The translations under genes were made by a program, and so were the position numbers. 6,214 nucleotides of DNA from Coleofasciculus sp. S288 (GTDB taxonomy: Bacteria > Cyanobacteriota > Cyanobacteriia > Cyanobacteriales > Coleofasciculaceae). Location: positions 1 to 6,214 of the forward strand of contig JAIUYC010000264.1 in the NCBI GenBank assembly GCA_020216575.1, read 5' to 3'. Under the pieces are notes generated by a model, which saw only the letters and a list, made by a program, of their open reading frames with translations, was not told the origin of the DNA and made no database searches. Positions 1 to 6,214 of the stretch are shown here, piece by piece. The first letter of the stretch is position 1; every line of letters starts with the position of its first letter.

Positions 1-87
1 GACTTACGCACAGACACCACATCTGGTAGGGGCATGGCATGCCATGCTCCTACAATTGATGCTTGAGAGACTTTCTTTGCGTAAGTC
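1..87. repeat. MITE-like repeat with inverted ends
   Basis: GACTTACGCA at 1-10 is the exact reverse complement of TGCGTAAGTC at 78-87, and a long palindrome lies between them. Small size, inverted termini and no coding capacity fit a non-autonomous miniature element or a cyanobacterial dispersed repeat. The left end coincides with the window edge, so the terminal repeat may extend further out and any target-site duplication cannot be judged. It sits just beyond the stop codon of the dioxygenase gene. The parent transposon family was not identified. Confidence 0.55.
27..52. repeat. Palindrome able to form a 13-pair stem
   Basis: Positions 32-47 form a perfect 16-bp palindrome (GCATGGCATGCCATGC). 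Beyond one G/T position (31 with 48), TAGG at 27-30 pairs with CCTA at 49-52. It could extrude as a cruciform or fold in RNA. It lies downstream of the minus-strand dioxygenase gene and might protect or end that transcript. No T-run follows on the minus strand, so it is not a classical intrinsic terminator. Confidence 0.6.
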
Positions 88-109
88 CTGTTTATGCAAG
101 AAACAGCCT

Positions 110-991
110 CTAAGAATAGCGGATTTGAAGCAATAGCCGATTTGCTGTAACCGGAGGTATTACTTTATGAATGCATGAGGGGTCTTGAACGAAGCCAAAT
201 CCCCGCTTCCCTGTAATAACAATTTCGTTCTCTTGAGAGTAATGCTTAAAGATGGTGCTATCTGGGTGGCGGTTAGAAGATAGCAGAATAGGTAGGGGTT
301 TCTTGCCATGAGAGCCTTTGAGCATAACATGTGGGCCGGAATGTTCATCTACATCAGTAATGTAGAAATAGGCGGTCATGAAATTAAACCCAGCAATATC
401 ATAATGAAATGTAGCTGGTGGATAGCGCCGTCTTTTTTCTTCGTCGGATAGGTCGGACGCTACGCTCCAAGATAGGTGCTTAGTGATTCGGGTTGGCCAA
501 TAGTGTAGATAGTTATGGACGATTTGTAGAAGAACTGGGTCTTGTGCAATCTTTGCGATCGCATCACAACCCTTAACATTAGAAACTAAGGCACGCAGGA
601 CTTGATGCCCACAGGGAAGACAACCATTTTTTACTTGGGTGATGAAGAACTCTTCGGGAAAACCCGGTTCAGTGCAAGGAGTTTGAAGAGCATAGTCGTG
701 GATTTGTTCGATAAGGGGTGCGGGGAGGCGCAGCCCGAAACTCACTCCCTCTTGACGCATTTGCTCGACACCCATATCGACGTTAAATTCTTCAAAGAGC
801 GATCGCTCGCAGATGTTCAGGCGCTGTTTGTAGAACGTAGGATTTGGGCGCTGTCGTAGATTTTGGAAAAAACTGTATGACCGTCTGACGAAGAGAAAAC
901 GACCTAATGCGTAAAGGCGATTCGCATATTCTTTATCCGGTGTCTTCTGTGTGGAGGAGTCTGGTTCCAAGGATTGATTGGTGATGAGCAT
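110..991 (-). CDS. Phytanoyl-CoA dioxygenase (PhyH) family protein
   Basis: This is a complete 293-residue protein, probably a cytoplasmic Fe(II)/2-oxoglutarate-dependent oxygenase; its substrate is unknown. The C-terminal half shows the family signature. A HYD motif gives the iron ligands H196 and D198, the distal histidine is H275 (CIHKV), and R285 lies ten residues later, where the 2-oxoglutarate-binding arginine is expected. The strand TAYFYITDVDEHSGPH (206-221) is typical of PhyH proteins. The first 90 residues are basic and less conserved-looking. There are six cysteines, including a CLPC pair at 124-127 followed by H129, which could bind a metal or be redox active (inference). There is no signal peptide or membrane segment. 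The ATG at 991 has a weak GAGAAG upstream. A 63-residue peptide gene lies 157 bases upstream on the same strand. Family members hydroxylate small molecules, lipids or peptides, and the context here does not decide between these. Confidence 0.85.
   Translation of the reverse strand: MLITNQSLEPDSSTQKTPDKEYANRLYALGRFLFVRRSYSFFQNLRQRPNPTFYKQRLNICERSLFEEFNVDMGVEQMRQEGVSFGLRLPAPLIEQIHDYALQTPCTEPGFPEEFFITQVKNGCLPCGHQVLRALVSNVKGCDAIAKIAQDPVLLQIVHNYLHYWPTRITKHLSWSVASDLSDEEKRRRYPPATFHYDIAGFNFMTAYFYITDVDEHSGPHVMLKGSHGKKPLPILLSSNRHPDSTIFKHYSQENEIVITGKRGFGFVQDPSCIHKVIPPVTANRLLLQIRYS
555..562. repeat. HIP1 octamer GCGATCGC
   Basis: A perfect copy of the highly iterated palindrome of cyanobacterial genomes, inside the dioxygenase coding region. 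Confidence 0.8.
799..806. repeat. HIP1 octamer GCGATCGC
   Basis: The second copy within the dioxygenase gene, here in the extended form AGCGATCGCT. Confidence 0.8.
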
Positions 992-1033
992 GGGTATCTT
1001 CTCACTGGTAATATTGCTTATTGGCAGATACCC
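992..1033 (-). promoter_or_regulatory. Inverted repeat abutting the dioxygenase start
   Basis: GGGTATCT (992-999) and AGATACCC (1026-1033) are exact reverse complements with 26 bases between them. One arm touches the ATG that ends at 991. In the minus-strand transcript the stem would close directly before the start codon and take up the last two bases of the weak GAGAAG ribosome site. It could therefore limit translation, or be a DNA-level operator. An 8-bp match at this spacing can also arise by chance. Confidence 0.25.
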
Positions 1034-1071
1034 TGGTTGTGTGCAATCGCGTTTTGGGTTTGCAGAGAAAG

Positions 1072-1079
1072 GCGATCGC
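1072..1079. repeat. HIP1 octamer GCGATCGC
   Basis: This copy lies in the non-coding gap between the small peptide gene and the dioxygenase gene. Confidence 0.8.
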
Positions 1080-1148
1080 TTCTATAACCCGAATGAATTT
1101 GACTGTTGTTTGAGATTTAGAAAGAATTGGAGATGGCTTGACCCCTGT

Positions 1149-1340
1149 CTAACCATTGGCACAGCTAGGCTCCTGAGTACAAGAATCGCGCAATTTCCAA
1201 AGCAGTTTTTGCGCTTCCCAGGCAGAGTTAAGGATTCGTAAATTAGCCTCAACATCTTTATTAGTGCAGCTTTGTTCAAGAGAGCAGCTAACAAACTCTT
1301 TGAGGCTGGATTCCAAATCAGTGGTGTGGCAGTTTTTCAT
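1149..1340 (-). CDS. Small cysteine-rich peptide, twin C-x5-C
   Basis: This 63-residue protein of no family I recognise has no evident signal peptide or membrane segment. The ATG at 1340 is chosen because AGGAG lies five bases upstream of it; a longer reading from 1406 adds 22 residues but has a poorly spaced site. Five cysteines stand at 4, 19, 25, 54 and 60. Two ten-residue segments, SCSLEQSCTN (18-27) and SCTQEPSCAN (53-62), match at six positions and flank a probably helical middle (about 28-51, with W41 and W48). This could be a disulfide-linked helical hairpin, a small metal-binding protein, or the precursor of a modified peptide. The last reading would fit the oxygenase gene downstream on the same strand, but no leader motif or cleavage site proves it. 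The strong ribosome site and the motif duplication argue for a real gene. Confidence 0.55.
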   Translation of the reverse strand: MKNCHTTDLESSLKEFVSCSLEQSCTNKDVEANLRILNSAWEAQKLLWKLRDSCTQEPSCANG

Positions 1341-1345
1341 TTGTT

Positions 1346-1350
1346 CTCCT
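1346..1350 (-). promoter_or_regulatory. Ribosome binding site AGGAG
   Basis: On the minus strand the sequence reads TAGGAGAACAA before the ATG at 1340, giving five bases of spacing. It is the best Shine-Dalgarno match seen before any gene in this window, and it fixes the start of the 63-residue peptide. Confidence 0.6.
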
Positions 1351-1555
1351 AGTAGAAATATTCGGTGAAATTTGAGTGGGTTAACGTTTTGTGGAAAGCC
1401 ACTCATTAACCTCTATAGATATGTCAATTCAAAGCCTGGAATTTTCGCCATATTTCTAATTTATTACAAAACTTAATTTTACTTTGGAAGAAATACCTAG
1501 TGATTAGAAATTGCGGAACCCTACGGACAAATTACACCGCCACGCACTGATACAG

Positions 1556-1577
1556 GAGCCTGTGCAGTTCCAGGCTC
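1556..1577. other. Small stem-loop
   Basis: GAGCCTG (1556-1562) pairs exactly with CAGGCTC (1571-1577) across an eight-base loop. A direct repeat, CAGGCT, occurs at 1571-1576 and 1579-1584. No T-run follows closely on either strand, so terminator function is not supported. Confidence 0.25.
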
Positions 1578-1693
1578 TCAGGCTAACGTGATTTGCCAGA
1601 AAAAATTTTTGGGACTTGCGCGAAATTTTCCAACTTGGCTCTGATAACTACCCCAATTAACCAAAGCCTCATCTTTGATACTTTTCTCTCAAG

Positions 1694-1934
1694 ATGTCGG
1701 GGAACACTTTAAAGTCAGTTGACGTTTTTGTAATGGAACTCATGAAGTCAGGATTAGATATCAATTCAAGAACTAAAACTTTCGCCGATTTATCAAGATT
1801 TCACAAAAGTTAATGATACTTGCCAGTGCGATCGCTATGAGGTTAATCTTGGTAGAACTTGTTCACTGCCAATGCTTATGAATGCCTACAATAAAGCAGC
1901 AGATAAAGATAGAACTCGCTTTGTTCAGATTTAA
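1694..1934 (+). pseudogene. Possible frameshifted small ORF
   Basis: An ATG at 1694 opens 39 codons (beginning MSGNTLKSVD) that stop at 1811-1813. In another frame, an open stretch from 1758 to the TAA at 1932-1934 has no usable start but reads protein-like, through NDTCQCDRYEV and NKAADKDRTRF. Joining the two in their overlap would give a protein of about 80 residues, so a single indel could have broken one gene. I recognise no family. Both pieces may equally be chance open frames, since no ribosome site stands out. Confidence 0.15.
1828..1835. repeat. HIP1 octamer GCGATCGC
   Basis: This is the last copy in the window. None is seen in the 4.4 kb to its right. Confidence 0.8.
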
Positions 1935-1978
1935 CTCGTCTTGTTGTGTATTTTTTTAATGAAGCTTCTGAATAGACC

Positions 1979-2007
1979 TTGATTTTGATTTTCCTGATAG
2001 ATACTAT
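1979..2007 (+). promoter_or_regulatory. Candidate sigma-70-type promoter
   Basis: TTGATT (1979-1984) and TACTAT (2002-2007) are separated by exactly 17 bases, each matching four of six consensus positions. If used, transcription would start near 2014 and leave a leader of about 250 bases before the PEP-CTERM gene. The A/T-rich surroundings make chance matches likely. Confidence 0.2.
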
Positions 2008-2249
2008 TTCTAATAGAGAAGCAAATCGAACTGCCGCTTGCTCTCAAAGCAGAGCTAACATCATCTCGAAAAATGATGACGGCAAAAATGATTTACAAAA
2101 ATTAGGATTTGCAACTACTAGTACAGCTCTTAGGTTCGCTGCAATTGAAGCTAACCCAACCTAAGCTGCTACGACCATTACCAAAGCGCTGAGCTGAAAA
2201 ACCAGGACTAGCGCGATTCGTCTCAGAAATAAACTCCACACGACTTAGA

Positions 2250-2254
2250 AAGGA
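2250..2254 (+). promoter_or_regulatory. Ribosome binding site AAGGA
   Basis: AAGGA lies ten bases before the ATG at 2265. The spacing is slightly long but usable, and it supports this start, which is also the one that gives a clean signal peptide. Confidence 0.45.
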
Positions 2255-2264
2255 AAAGAATCTC

Positions 2265-3122
2265 ATGAATCTCAAAAATACTTCTGTCTGCTTAGGCTTA
2301 ATTGCTAGTAGCGTTTTAGCCTTTTCTGCTACGTCAGCACATGCAAATTCAAATCCTTATGAAGACATTGAACTCGATCTTGTTAACTTTAGTTTCGCAA
2401 GTGATGAACATCTAGGAACCTGCAACGACAACCAAAGAATCGATTTAACCTCATGTGAGACACAAGGCATAGAACAAGATATTAGTGATGTTAAAATTAC
2501 TGCCACTGGATTTAAAATTAGTGGTTTTCAAAAAAGAGAGTTAAAATCCCTTTTTTCTACTACGGAAAGTACTGGATTGGGTATAGGTAATGACAAGATT
2601 GATTATAGCAACAAAGAGTCCATATATTTGAATCTCCCTAATGTGATTTTTTTTGATCAAAATAATGGATCAATTACGCTTAACTCAACTACTTTGACAA
2701 ATCTTGTACTAGGAGATTTATTCCTTAATGAGTCAATTTCTATAGAAGGCTTCAATAGTGGGCAAAGAGTGTTTAGCAGCAAATTTAAAGTGACAGAGCA
2801 GGATGATAATTCATTTTTTGGTTTATTAAAAGGAGTTAAACCAACCAAATCGAGATTCGATTTATCTGGAGAAGGTGGCTTTTTTGACTTTGTTAATTAT
2901 TTTAATAGCTCTGCTTTTGATGACTTAAATTTTGACAGTCTCAAATTAACACCTAAGAACGGTGATTTTAGCTTAGTAAGTGCTAACACCACCATTACTG
3001 TTTCTGTTCCTACTCCTGTTCCTGAACCTACGCCAGTAGCAGGAATGCTTGGATTGTTGGCAGGGGGGTTAATGTACAAAAGCGTTAATCAACTAGCAAA
3101 GCGCCAGAAGCCTGAATTATAG
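2265..3122 (+). CDS. Exported PEP-CTERM sorting-domain protein
   Basis: This is a complete 285-residue protein. Residues 1-27 form a signal peptide: a basic start (K4), a hydrophobic core around 8-22, and an AHA site that predicts cleavage after A27. The C-terminus carries the PEP-CTERM tail: VPEP at 252-255, a hydrophobic segment at about 258-270 (VAGMLGLLAGGLM), then basic residues K272, K279, R280 and K282. Proteins with this tail are exported by Sec, then recognised and processed by an exosortase, and end up at the surface or in the extracellular matrix. The mature middle is rich in Asn, Ser, Asp and Phe and probably beta-rich. It has only two cysteines (C53, C64), which could form a disulfide. 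I recognise no catalytic motif, so the function is unknown. Its DNA is visibly more A/T-rich than the exoprotein gene that starts 88 bases downstream on the same strand. No terminator is evident between them, so co-transcription is possible. Confidence 0.85.
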   Translation: MNLKNTSVCLGLIASSVLAFSATSAHANSNPYEDIELDLVNFSFASDEHLGTCNDNQRIDLTSCETQGIEQDISDVKITATGFKISGFQKRELKSLFSTTESTGLGIGNDKIDYSNKESIYLNLPNVIFFDQNNGSITLNSTTLTNLVLGDLFLNESISIEGFNSGQRVFSSKFKVTEQDDNSFFGLLKGVKPTKSRFDLSGEGGFFDFVNYFNSSAFDDLNFDSLKLTPKNGDFSLVSANTTITVSVPTPVPEPTPVAGMLGLLAGGLMYKSVNQLAKRQKPEL

Positions 3123-3210
3123 AATTAAACTTCTAAACCCCAGATGGCGCGTTCACATTTGTGCCTGCTGATAGCTGTTACCAACTACAGGGAAATAACT
3201 ACGTATTACG

Positions 3211-6200
3211 ATGATGTCAATTAGTGGTTTTGTTTGGAAAAAGCTAGGACAGAAAATTCTGGAACAGTGCGATCTGGGGTGGTGGTTAGGGCTAGCCAGT
3301 ACCTGCGCGATCAGTGGAGTATTCATTATGTCTTCTGTAGATTGCGCCTTTGCTCAAATCATCTCCGATGGCACTCTTGGAAATGAAAGTTCTCAGGTGA
3401 CAGGGCTCGGTTCTTTGTTTATCATTAGAGGAGGAGCAACTCGAGGTACAAATCTCTTCCACAGTTTTGATCAGTTTTCGATACCCACTGGCGGTCTTGC
3501 CTTCTTCAGTAACAACCTAGCTATTCAGAATATCATTAGCCGTGTAACAGGTTCGTCTGTTTCTAACATTAATGGTTCGATTACCGCTAGAGGCACGGCT
3601 AACGTATTTTTGATTAATCCCAATGGAATTATTTTGGGACCTAATGCTTCACTCAATATTGGTGGTTCATTTGCAGCAACAACAGCCAATGCCATTCAGT
3701 TTGGCGACCAAGGCTTTTTCAGTGCCTCTATTCCTAATATTCCTCCACCACTACTGACGGTGAATCCTTCGGCTTTTCTGTTCAATCAAATTGCAGGGCA
3801 GCGTGAAAACTCGATTACAGTCCAAGCCAAATTATCGGTTCCTAATGGTCGGAGTTTATTACTTCTAGGAGGCAATGTATCCCCAAATCCATCCTCGACT
3901 GGAAGAATATTGATTGATGGTAGAATGCAGGGCAATAGAGATGCGTTGAGAGCCTTAAATGGGCGAGTCGAGTTGGGAGGCGTAGCCGAACCGGGAACTG
4001 TAGGGCTGGATGTTGATGGTAATAGCTTGCGCTTGAGTTTTCCCGATGGTCTAGCACTAGCAGATGTGTCGCTCACTAATCAAGCCAATGTTACTGCCAA
4101 TGTTTCTGGTAATAGTAGTACAGGCGGAGGTGGTATCCACTTAGAAGGTGGACAGGTTACGCTTGCGGGTGAATCAAGAATTACTGCCCAAACTGGAACG
4201 AATCAAAATGGCGGAGACATCAATATCCGCGCCTCGCAATTAATTTTGCAGGATGCTTCACAGATATCAGCTTCCACTATCGGTGAGGGAAAAGGAGGGG
4301 CTTTGACCCTGAGAGCTTCAGAGTTCGTGCAACTAAGTGGAACTGATGCCGATGGTAATGCTAGGGGCTTGTTTAGCAATAGTTATGGTGTCGGAGATGC
4401 CGGAGAATTAACGATTGAAACGGGGCGTTTGATTCTCCGGGATGGAGCACAGGTATTAGCTGCTACTGCGCCTGGTACTGAGGGACAAGGGGGGACGTTG
4501 ACCGTGAACGCCTCTGAGTCAGTGGAACTGAGTGGAACAACACCCAATGGTTATCCCAGTCGCTTATCTACTCAGACAGATGGTACTGGAGATGCCGGGA
4601 ACTTAACAATTTTGACCAGACGGTTGATTGTCCAGGATGGAGGACAAGTATCAGCTATAACTCTTGGTGCGGGGCAGGGCGGGACGCTGACCGTAAACGC
4701 CTCTGACTTAGTGGAACTGAGTGGAACAACAATAACACCAGAAGGTCTATTTCTCGGTGGCTTGGCTACCGAGACTATAGATGTTTTGACTCAGGATACT
4801 GGAGACGCCGGAGCTTTAACGATTTCCACCAGGCAGTTGATTGTCCGAGACGGGGCAAAGGTATCGGCTGCGACTGCAACCAGTGGTTTAGGTGGCCCTT
4901 TAACAGTGAATGCCTCTGAGTCTGTAGACGTGAGTGGCGGTGGTAGGTTGACGACTGAAACTCGAACTGCCGCAGATGCTGGAGACTTGACCATTACTAC
5001 CGGACAGTTAAATGTCTCGGATAGGGGATTAGTCTCGGCATCTACCTCTGGTGAAGGTGACGGGGGGAATTTGACAGTGAATGCCTCTGACTCTGTAACC
5101 CTTAGCAGTAATGGGCAGCTTTCAGTTGCGACCAGTGGGGCTGGTGCGGCGGGGAATTTGACAATTACCACGAGACAATTGAGTGGGCAGGACAGCGCTC
5201 AAATATCAGCTTCTACTTCTGGAACAGGGACACCTGGAAACATCTTCGTGCGGGAAGCCGACTCAGTTGTACTCAACAATAGCTCGATTTCTACCGCTGT
5301 CAACCCTGGTGCAGTTGTGAACACTGCTGGCGCTGAGCAGTTCGGCAACATTGATATTCAAACGCGCTTGCTCTCGTTAATTGATGGCGCTTCTGTGAGT
5401 GCCAGTACCTCTGGACAAGGAGATGCTGGTAGCATTTTTGTGCGGGATGCAGAGGCAGTTTCCTTGTCGGATAGCTCGATTTCCACGGCAGTCAATGCTG
5501 GTGCAGTTGGTCAGGGAGGCGGTATTGATATCCAAACTGGCTCACTTTCTCTCAATGATGAGGCAGAAGTATCGGCAGCTACCTTTGGTACAGGACGTGC
5601 AGGCAGTATCTTAGTAGGAGCGACTGACTCTGTTTCCCTTTCTAATAGCACCGTATCTACTGAGACTAGCGGGGCTAGCCAAGCAGGAAATGTAAGAATT
5701 GACACCAGGCAGTTAGCCATTCAAGACAGGGGACAAGTTTCTGCTGCAACTTCTGGTAGTGGTCAGGGGGGAAGCGTGGAAGTCAATGCTTCTGACTTCG
5801 TAGCACTCAATAGTCGGGGACGTTTATTGAGTGAGTCGAAAGGGACTGGTTTTGCCGGGGACGTAACCCTTACTACACCTCAGCTAACGCTTCAATCGGA
5901 CGCCGAGATATCCGCTTCAACCACAGTCAGTCTAGGCGGCAACGTTACATTAGACGGCTTGGAAACCTTGGAGGTAAGCAACAGCCGGATTTCAGCCTCC
6001 ACCCAAGAGGGGATAGCAGGAAACGTAACTGTCAATGCTACCGAATCCGTACAACTGAGCGGCACTCTAGAAGATGGAACACCCGCAGGTTTGTTAGCTG
6101 AAGCCACCGCAGGCGGAAATGCCAGAAACTTAACGATTAATACCAGGCAGTTAAGAGTTGAAGATGGCGCACAAGCCACAGTCAGCAGTACCGGGAGAGG

Positions 6201-6214
6201 CACAGCAGGCAACC
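3211..6214 (+). CDS. Filamentous-haemagglutinin-type TPS exoprotein (partial)
   Basis: This is a large surface or secreted protein (TpsA type), open for 1001 codons and cut by the right edge. The ATG at 3211 (a second follows at 3214) gives an extended signal peptide with hydrophobic core W24-V43 and cleavage expected after A48 (AFA, then QIISDG). There is no well-spaced ribosome site. Residues 49 to about 160 are the haemagglutination-activity/TPS domain, with RGTNLFHSF at 78-86 and the hallmark NPNG at 136-139. The next section has conserved-looking blocks LTVNPSAF (182-189), VELGGVAEPGTV (253-264) and SFPDG (276-280), as in cyanobacterial members. From residue 335 onward, degenerate repeats predict a long right-handed beta-helix. 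Export should need a TpsB (FhaC/ShlB-like) outer-membrane pore, which is not in the window. The role may be adhesion, aggregation or surface coating; this is inferred from the family. No frameshift or stop was seen. Confidence 0.92.
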   Translation, partial: MMSISGFVWKKLGQKILEQCDLGWWLGLASTCAISGVFIMSSVDCAFAQIISDGTLGNESSQVTGLGSLFIIRGGATRGTNLFHSFDQFSIPTGGLAFFSNNLAIQNIISRVTGSSVSNINGSITARGTANVFLINPNGIILGPNASLNIGGSFAATTANAIQFGDQGFFSASIPNIPPPLLTVNPSAFLFNQIAGQRENSITVQAKLSVPNGRSLLLLGGNVSPNPSSTGRILIDGRMQGNRDALRALNGRVELGGVAEPGTVGLDVDGNSLRLSFPDGLALADVSLTNQANVTANVSGNSSTGGGGIHLEGGQVTLAGESRITAQTGTNQNGGDINIRASQLILQDASQISASTIGEGKGGALTLRASEFVQLSGTDADGNARGLFSNSYGVGDAGELTIETGRLILRDGAQVLAATAPGTEGQGGTLTVNASESVELSGTTPNGYPSRLSTQTDGTGDAGNLTILTRRLIVQDGGQVSAITLGAGQGGTLTVNASDLVELSGTTITPEGLFLGGLATETIDVLTQDTGDAGALTISTRQLIVRDGAKVSAATATSGLGGPLTVNASESVDVSGGGRLTTETRTAADAGDLTITTGQLNVSDRGLVSASTSGEGDGGNLTVNASDSVTLSSNGQLSVATSGAGAAGNLTITTRQLSGQDSAQISASTSGTGTPGNIFVREADSVVLNNSSISTAVNPGAVVNTAGAEQFGNIDIQTRLLSLIDGASVSASTSGQGDAGSIFVRDAEAVSLSDSSISTAVNAGAVGQGGGIDIQTGSLSLNDEAEVSAATFGTGRAGSILVGATDSVSLSNSTVSTETSGASQAGNVRIDTRQLAIQDRGQVSAATSGSGQGGSVEVNASDFVALNSRGRLLSESKGTGFAGDVTLTTPQLTLQSDAEISASTTVSLGGNVTLDGLETLEVSNSRISASTQEGIAGNVTVNATESVQLSGTLEDGTPAGLLAEATAGGNARNLTINTRQLRVEDGAQATVSSTGRGTAGN
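4213..6214 (+). repeat. Degenerate beta-helix repeats, about 57 residues each
   Basis: Repeat starts fall near residues 335, 395, 460, 531, 588, 645, 709, 767, 823, 880 and 968 of the exoprotein. The shortest period is 56-58 residues (about 171 bp), with insertions in some units; the 880-968 interval holds an extra half unit. Each unit has two related halves, one like GNLTITTRQL...DGAQVSAST and one like GG.LTVNASESVELSG, so a unit probably equals two or three helix coils. The array continues past the window edge. Confidence 0.85.
4492..4731 (+). repeat. Near-identical 51-bp duplicated segment
   Basis: Positions 4492-4542 and 4681-4731 match at 47 of 51 bases, 189 bp apart (63 codons, in frame). 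Both encode GTLTVNAS, then VELSGTT, of neighbouring repeat units. Identity at this level among otherwise diverged units points to recent duplication or gene conversion inside the array. Confidence 0.7.

Larger units (their letters stand above)
1341..2264. other. Divergent intergenic region with short broken ORFs
   Basis: About 920 bases separate the minus-strand peptide gene from the plus-strand PEP-CTERM gene. I see no tRNA, rRNA or intact recognisable gene. The stretch is A/T-rich and contains a small stem-loop (1556-1577), a HIP1 site (1828-1835), a candidate promoter (1979-2007) and several short open frames. One open stretch, 1504-1644, has no start codon and reads through PYGQITPPRTDTGACAVPG. 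Another (1979-2164, TTG start, 61 residues) has no ribosome site. The promoters of both flanking genes should lie here. The mixture suggests decayed sequence rather than compact regulatory DNA. Confidence 0.5.

Noticed and set aside
602..859. Plus-strand open frame of 85 codons
   Set aside because: It lies wholly antisense to the dioxygenase gene, which has clear family motifs; there is no ribosome site or recognisable protein.
978..1241. Plus-strand open frame of 87 codons
   Set aside because: It overlaps both minus-strand genes antisense and has unconvincing composition; it is probably a shadow frame.
1422..1427. Perfect TTGACA on the minus strand upstream of the small peptide gene
   Set aside because: No acceptable -10 hexamer lies 16-18 bases downstream, so it is not listed as a promoter.
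1613..1622. GACTTGCGCG, resembling the end of the miniature repeat (8 of 10 bases)
   Set aside because: No inverted partner was found nearby; a chance match is likely.
1979..2164. 61-codon ORF starting with TTG
   Set aside because: There is no ribosome site, its start coincides with a promoter-like motif, and the product is not recognised. It is kept only as part of the description of the intergenic region.
3154..3163. Short palindrome CACATTTGTG between the two plus-strand genes
   Set aside because: It is too short for a terminator, has no T-run, and matches no known operator I can name.
3786..6212. Several minus-strand open frames rich in Pro, Ser, Val and Thr
   Set aside because: They are antisense shadows of the repetitive exoprotein gene, produced by its codon bias.
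4213..6214. Regular repetition that might suggest a CRISPR array
   Set aside because: The repeats are degenerate, about 171 bp long, in frame and coding; they belong to the exoprotein.

Overview
The window looks like chromosomal DNA from a cyanobacterium, probably a filamentous one. Three independent signs support this. There are four copies of the cyanobacterial octamer GCGATCGC, where about 0.1 would be expected by chance. There is a secreted protein with a PEP-CTERM sorting tail. There is also a two-partner-secretion exoprotein of the type common in filamentous cyanobacteria. No strain can be named from the sequence.

Left part, minus strand (1-1340). A short repeat with inverted ends (GACTTACGCA at 1-10, TGCGTAAGTC at 78-87) and a central palindrome lies just past the 3' end of a 293-residue protein of the phytanoyl-CoA dioxygenase (PhyH) family (991 to 110). 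Upstream of it on the same strand is a 63-residue cysteine-rich peptide (1340 to 1149) with a strong AGGAG ribosome site. The 157-base gap has no obvious terminator, so the two genes may be co-transcribed. An 8-bp inverted repeat abuts the dioxygenase start codon.

Middle (1341-2264). This is a divergent non-coding stretch of about 900 bases. It holds one HIP1 octamer, a small stem-loop, a candidate promoter facing right and several short frame-broken ORFs. These may be remnants of decayed genes, but none can be identified.

Right part, plus strand (2265-6214). A 285-residue exported PEP-CTERM protein is followed after 88 bases by a very large ORF that runs off the right edge. The ORF is open from 3211 to 6214, for 1001 codons. 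It has a signal peptide, a filamentous-haemagglutinin-type secretion domain with the NPNG motif, and then about eleven degenerate repeats of 56-71 residues that should fold as a beta-helix. No TpsB-type outer-membrane transporter and no exosortase gene lies inside the window.

Overall, the right half encodes cell-surface or secreted proteins. The left half encodes a non-haem iron oxygenase and a small peptide of unknown role. The most original observation is the small peptide with its duplicated C-x5-C motif beside the oxygenase. Everything else belongs to known families.
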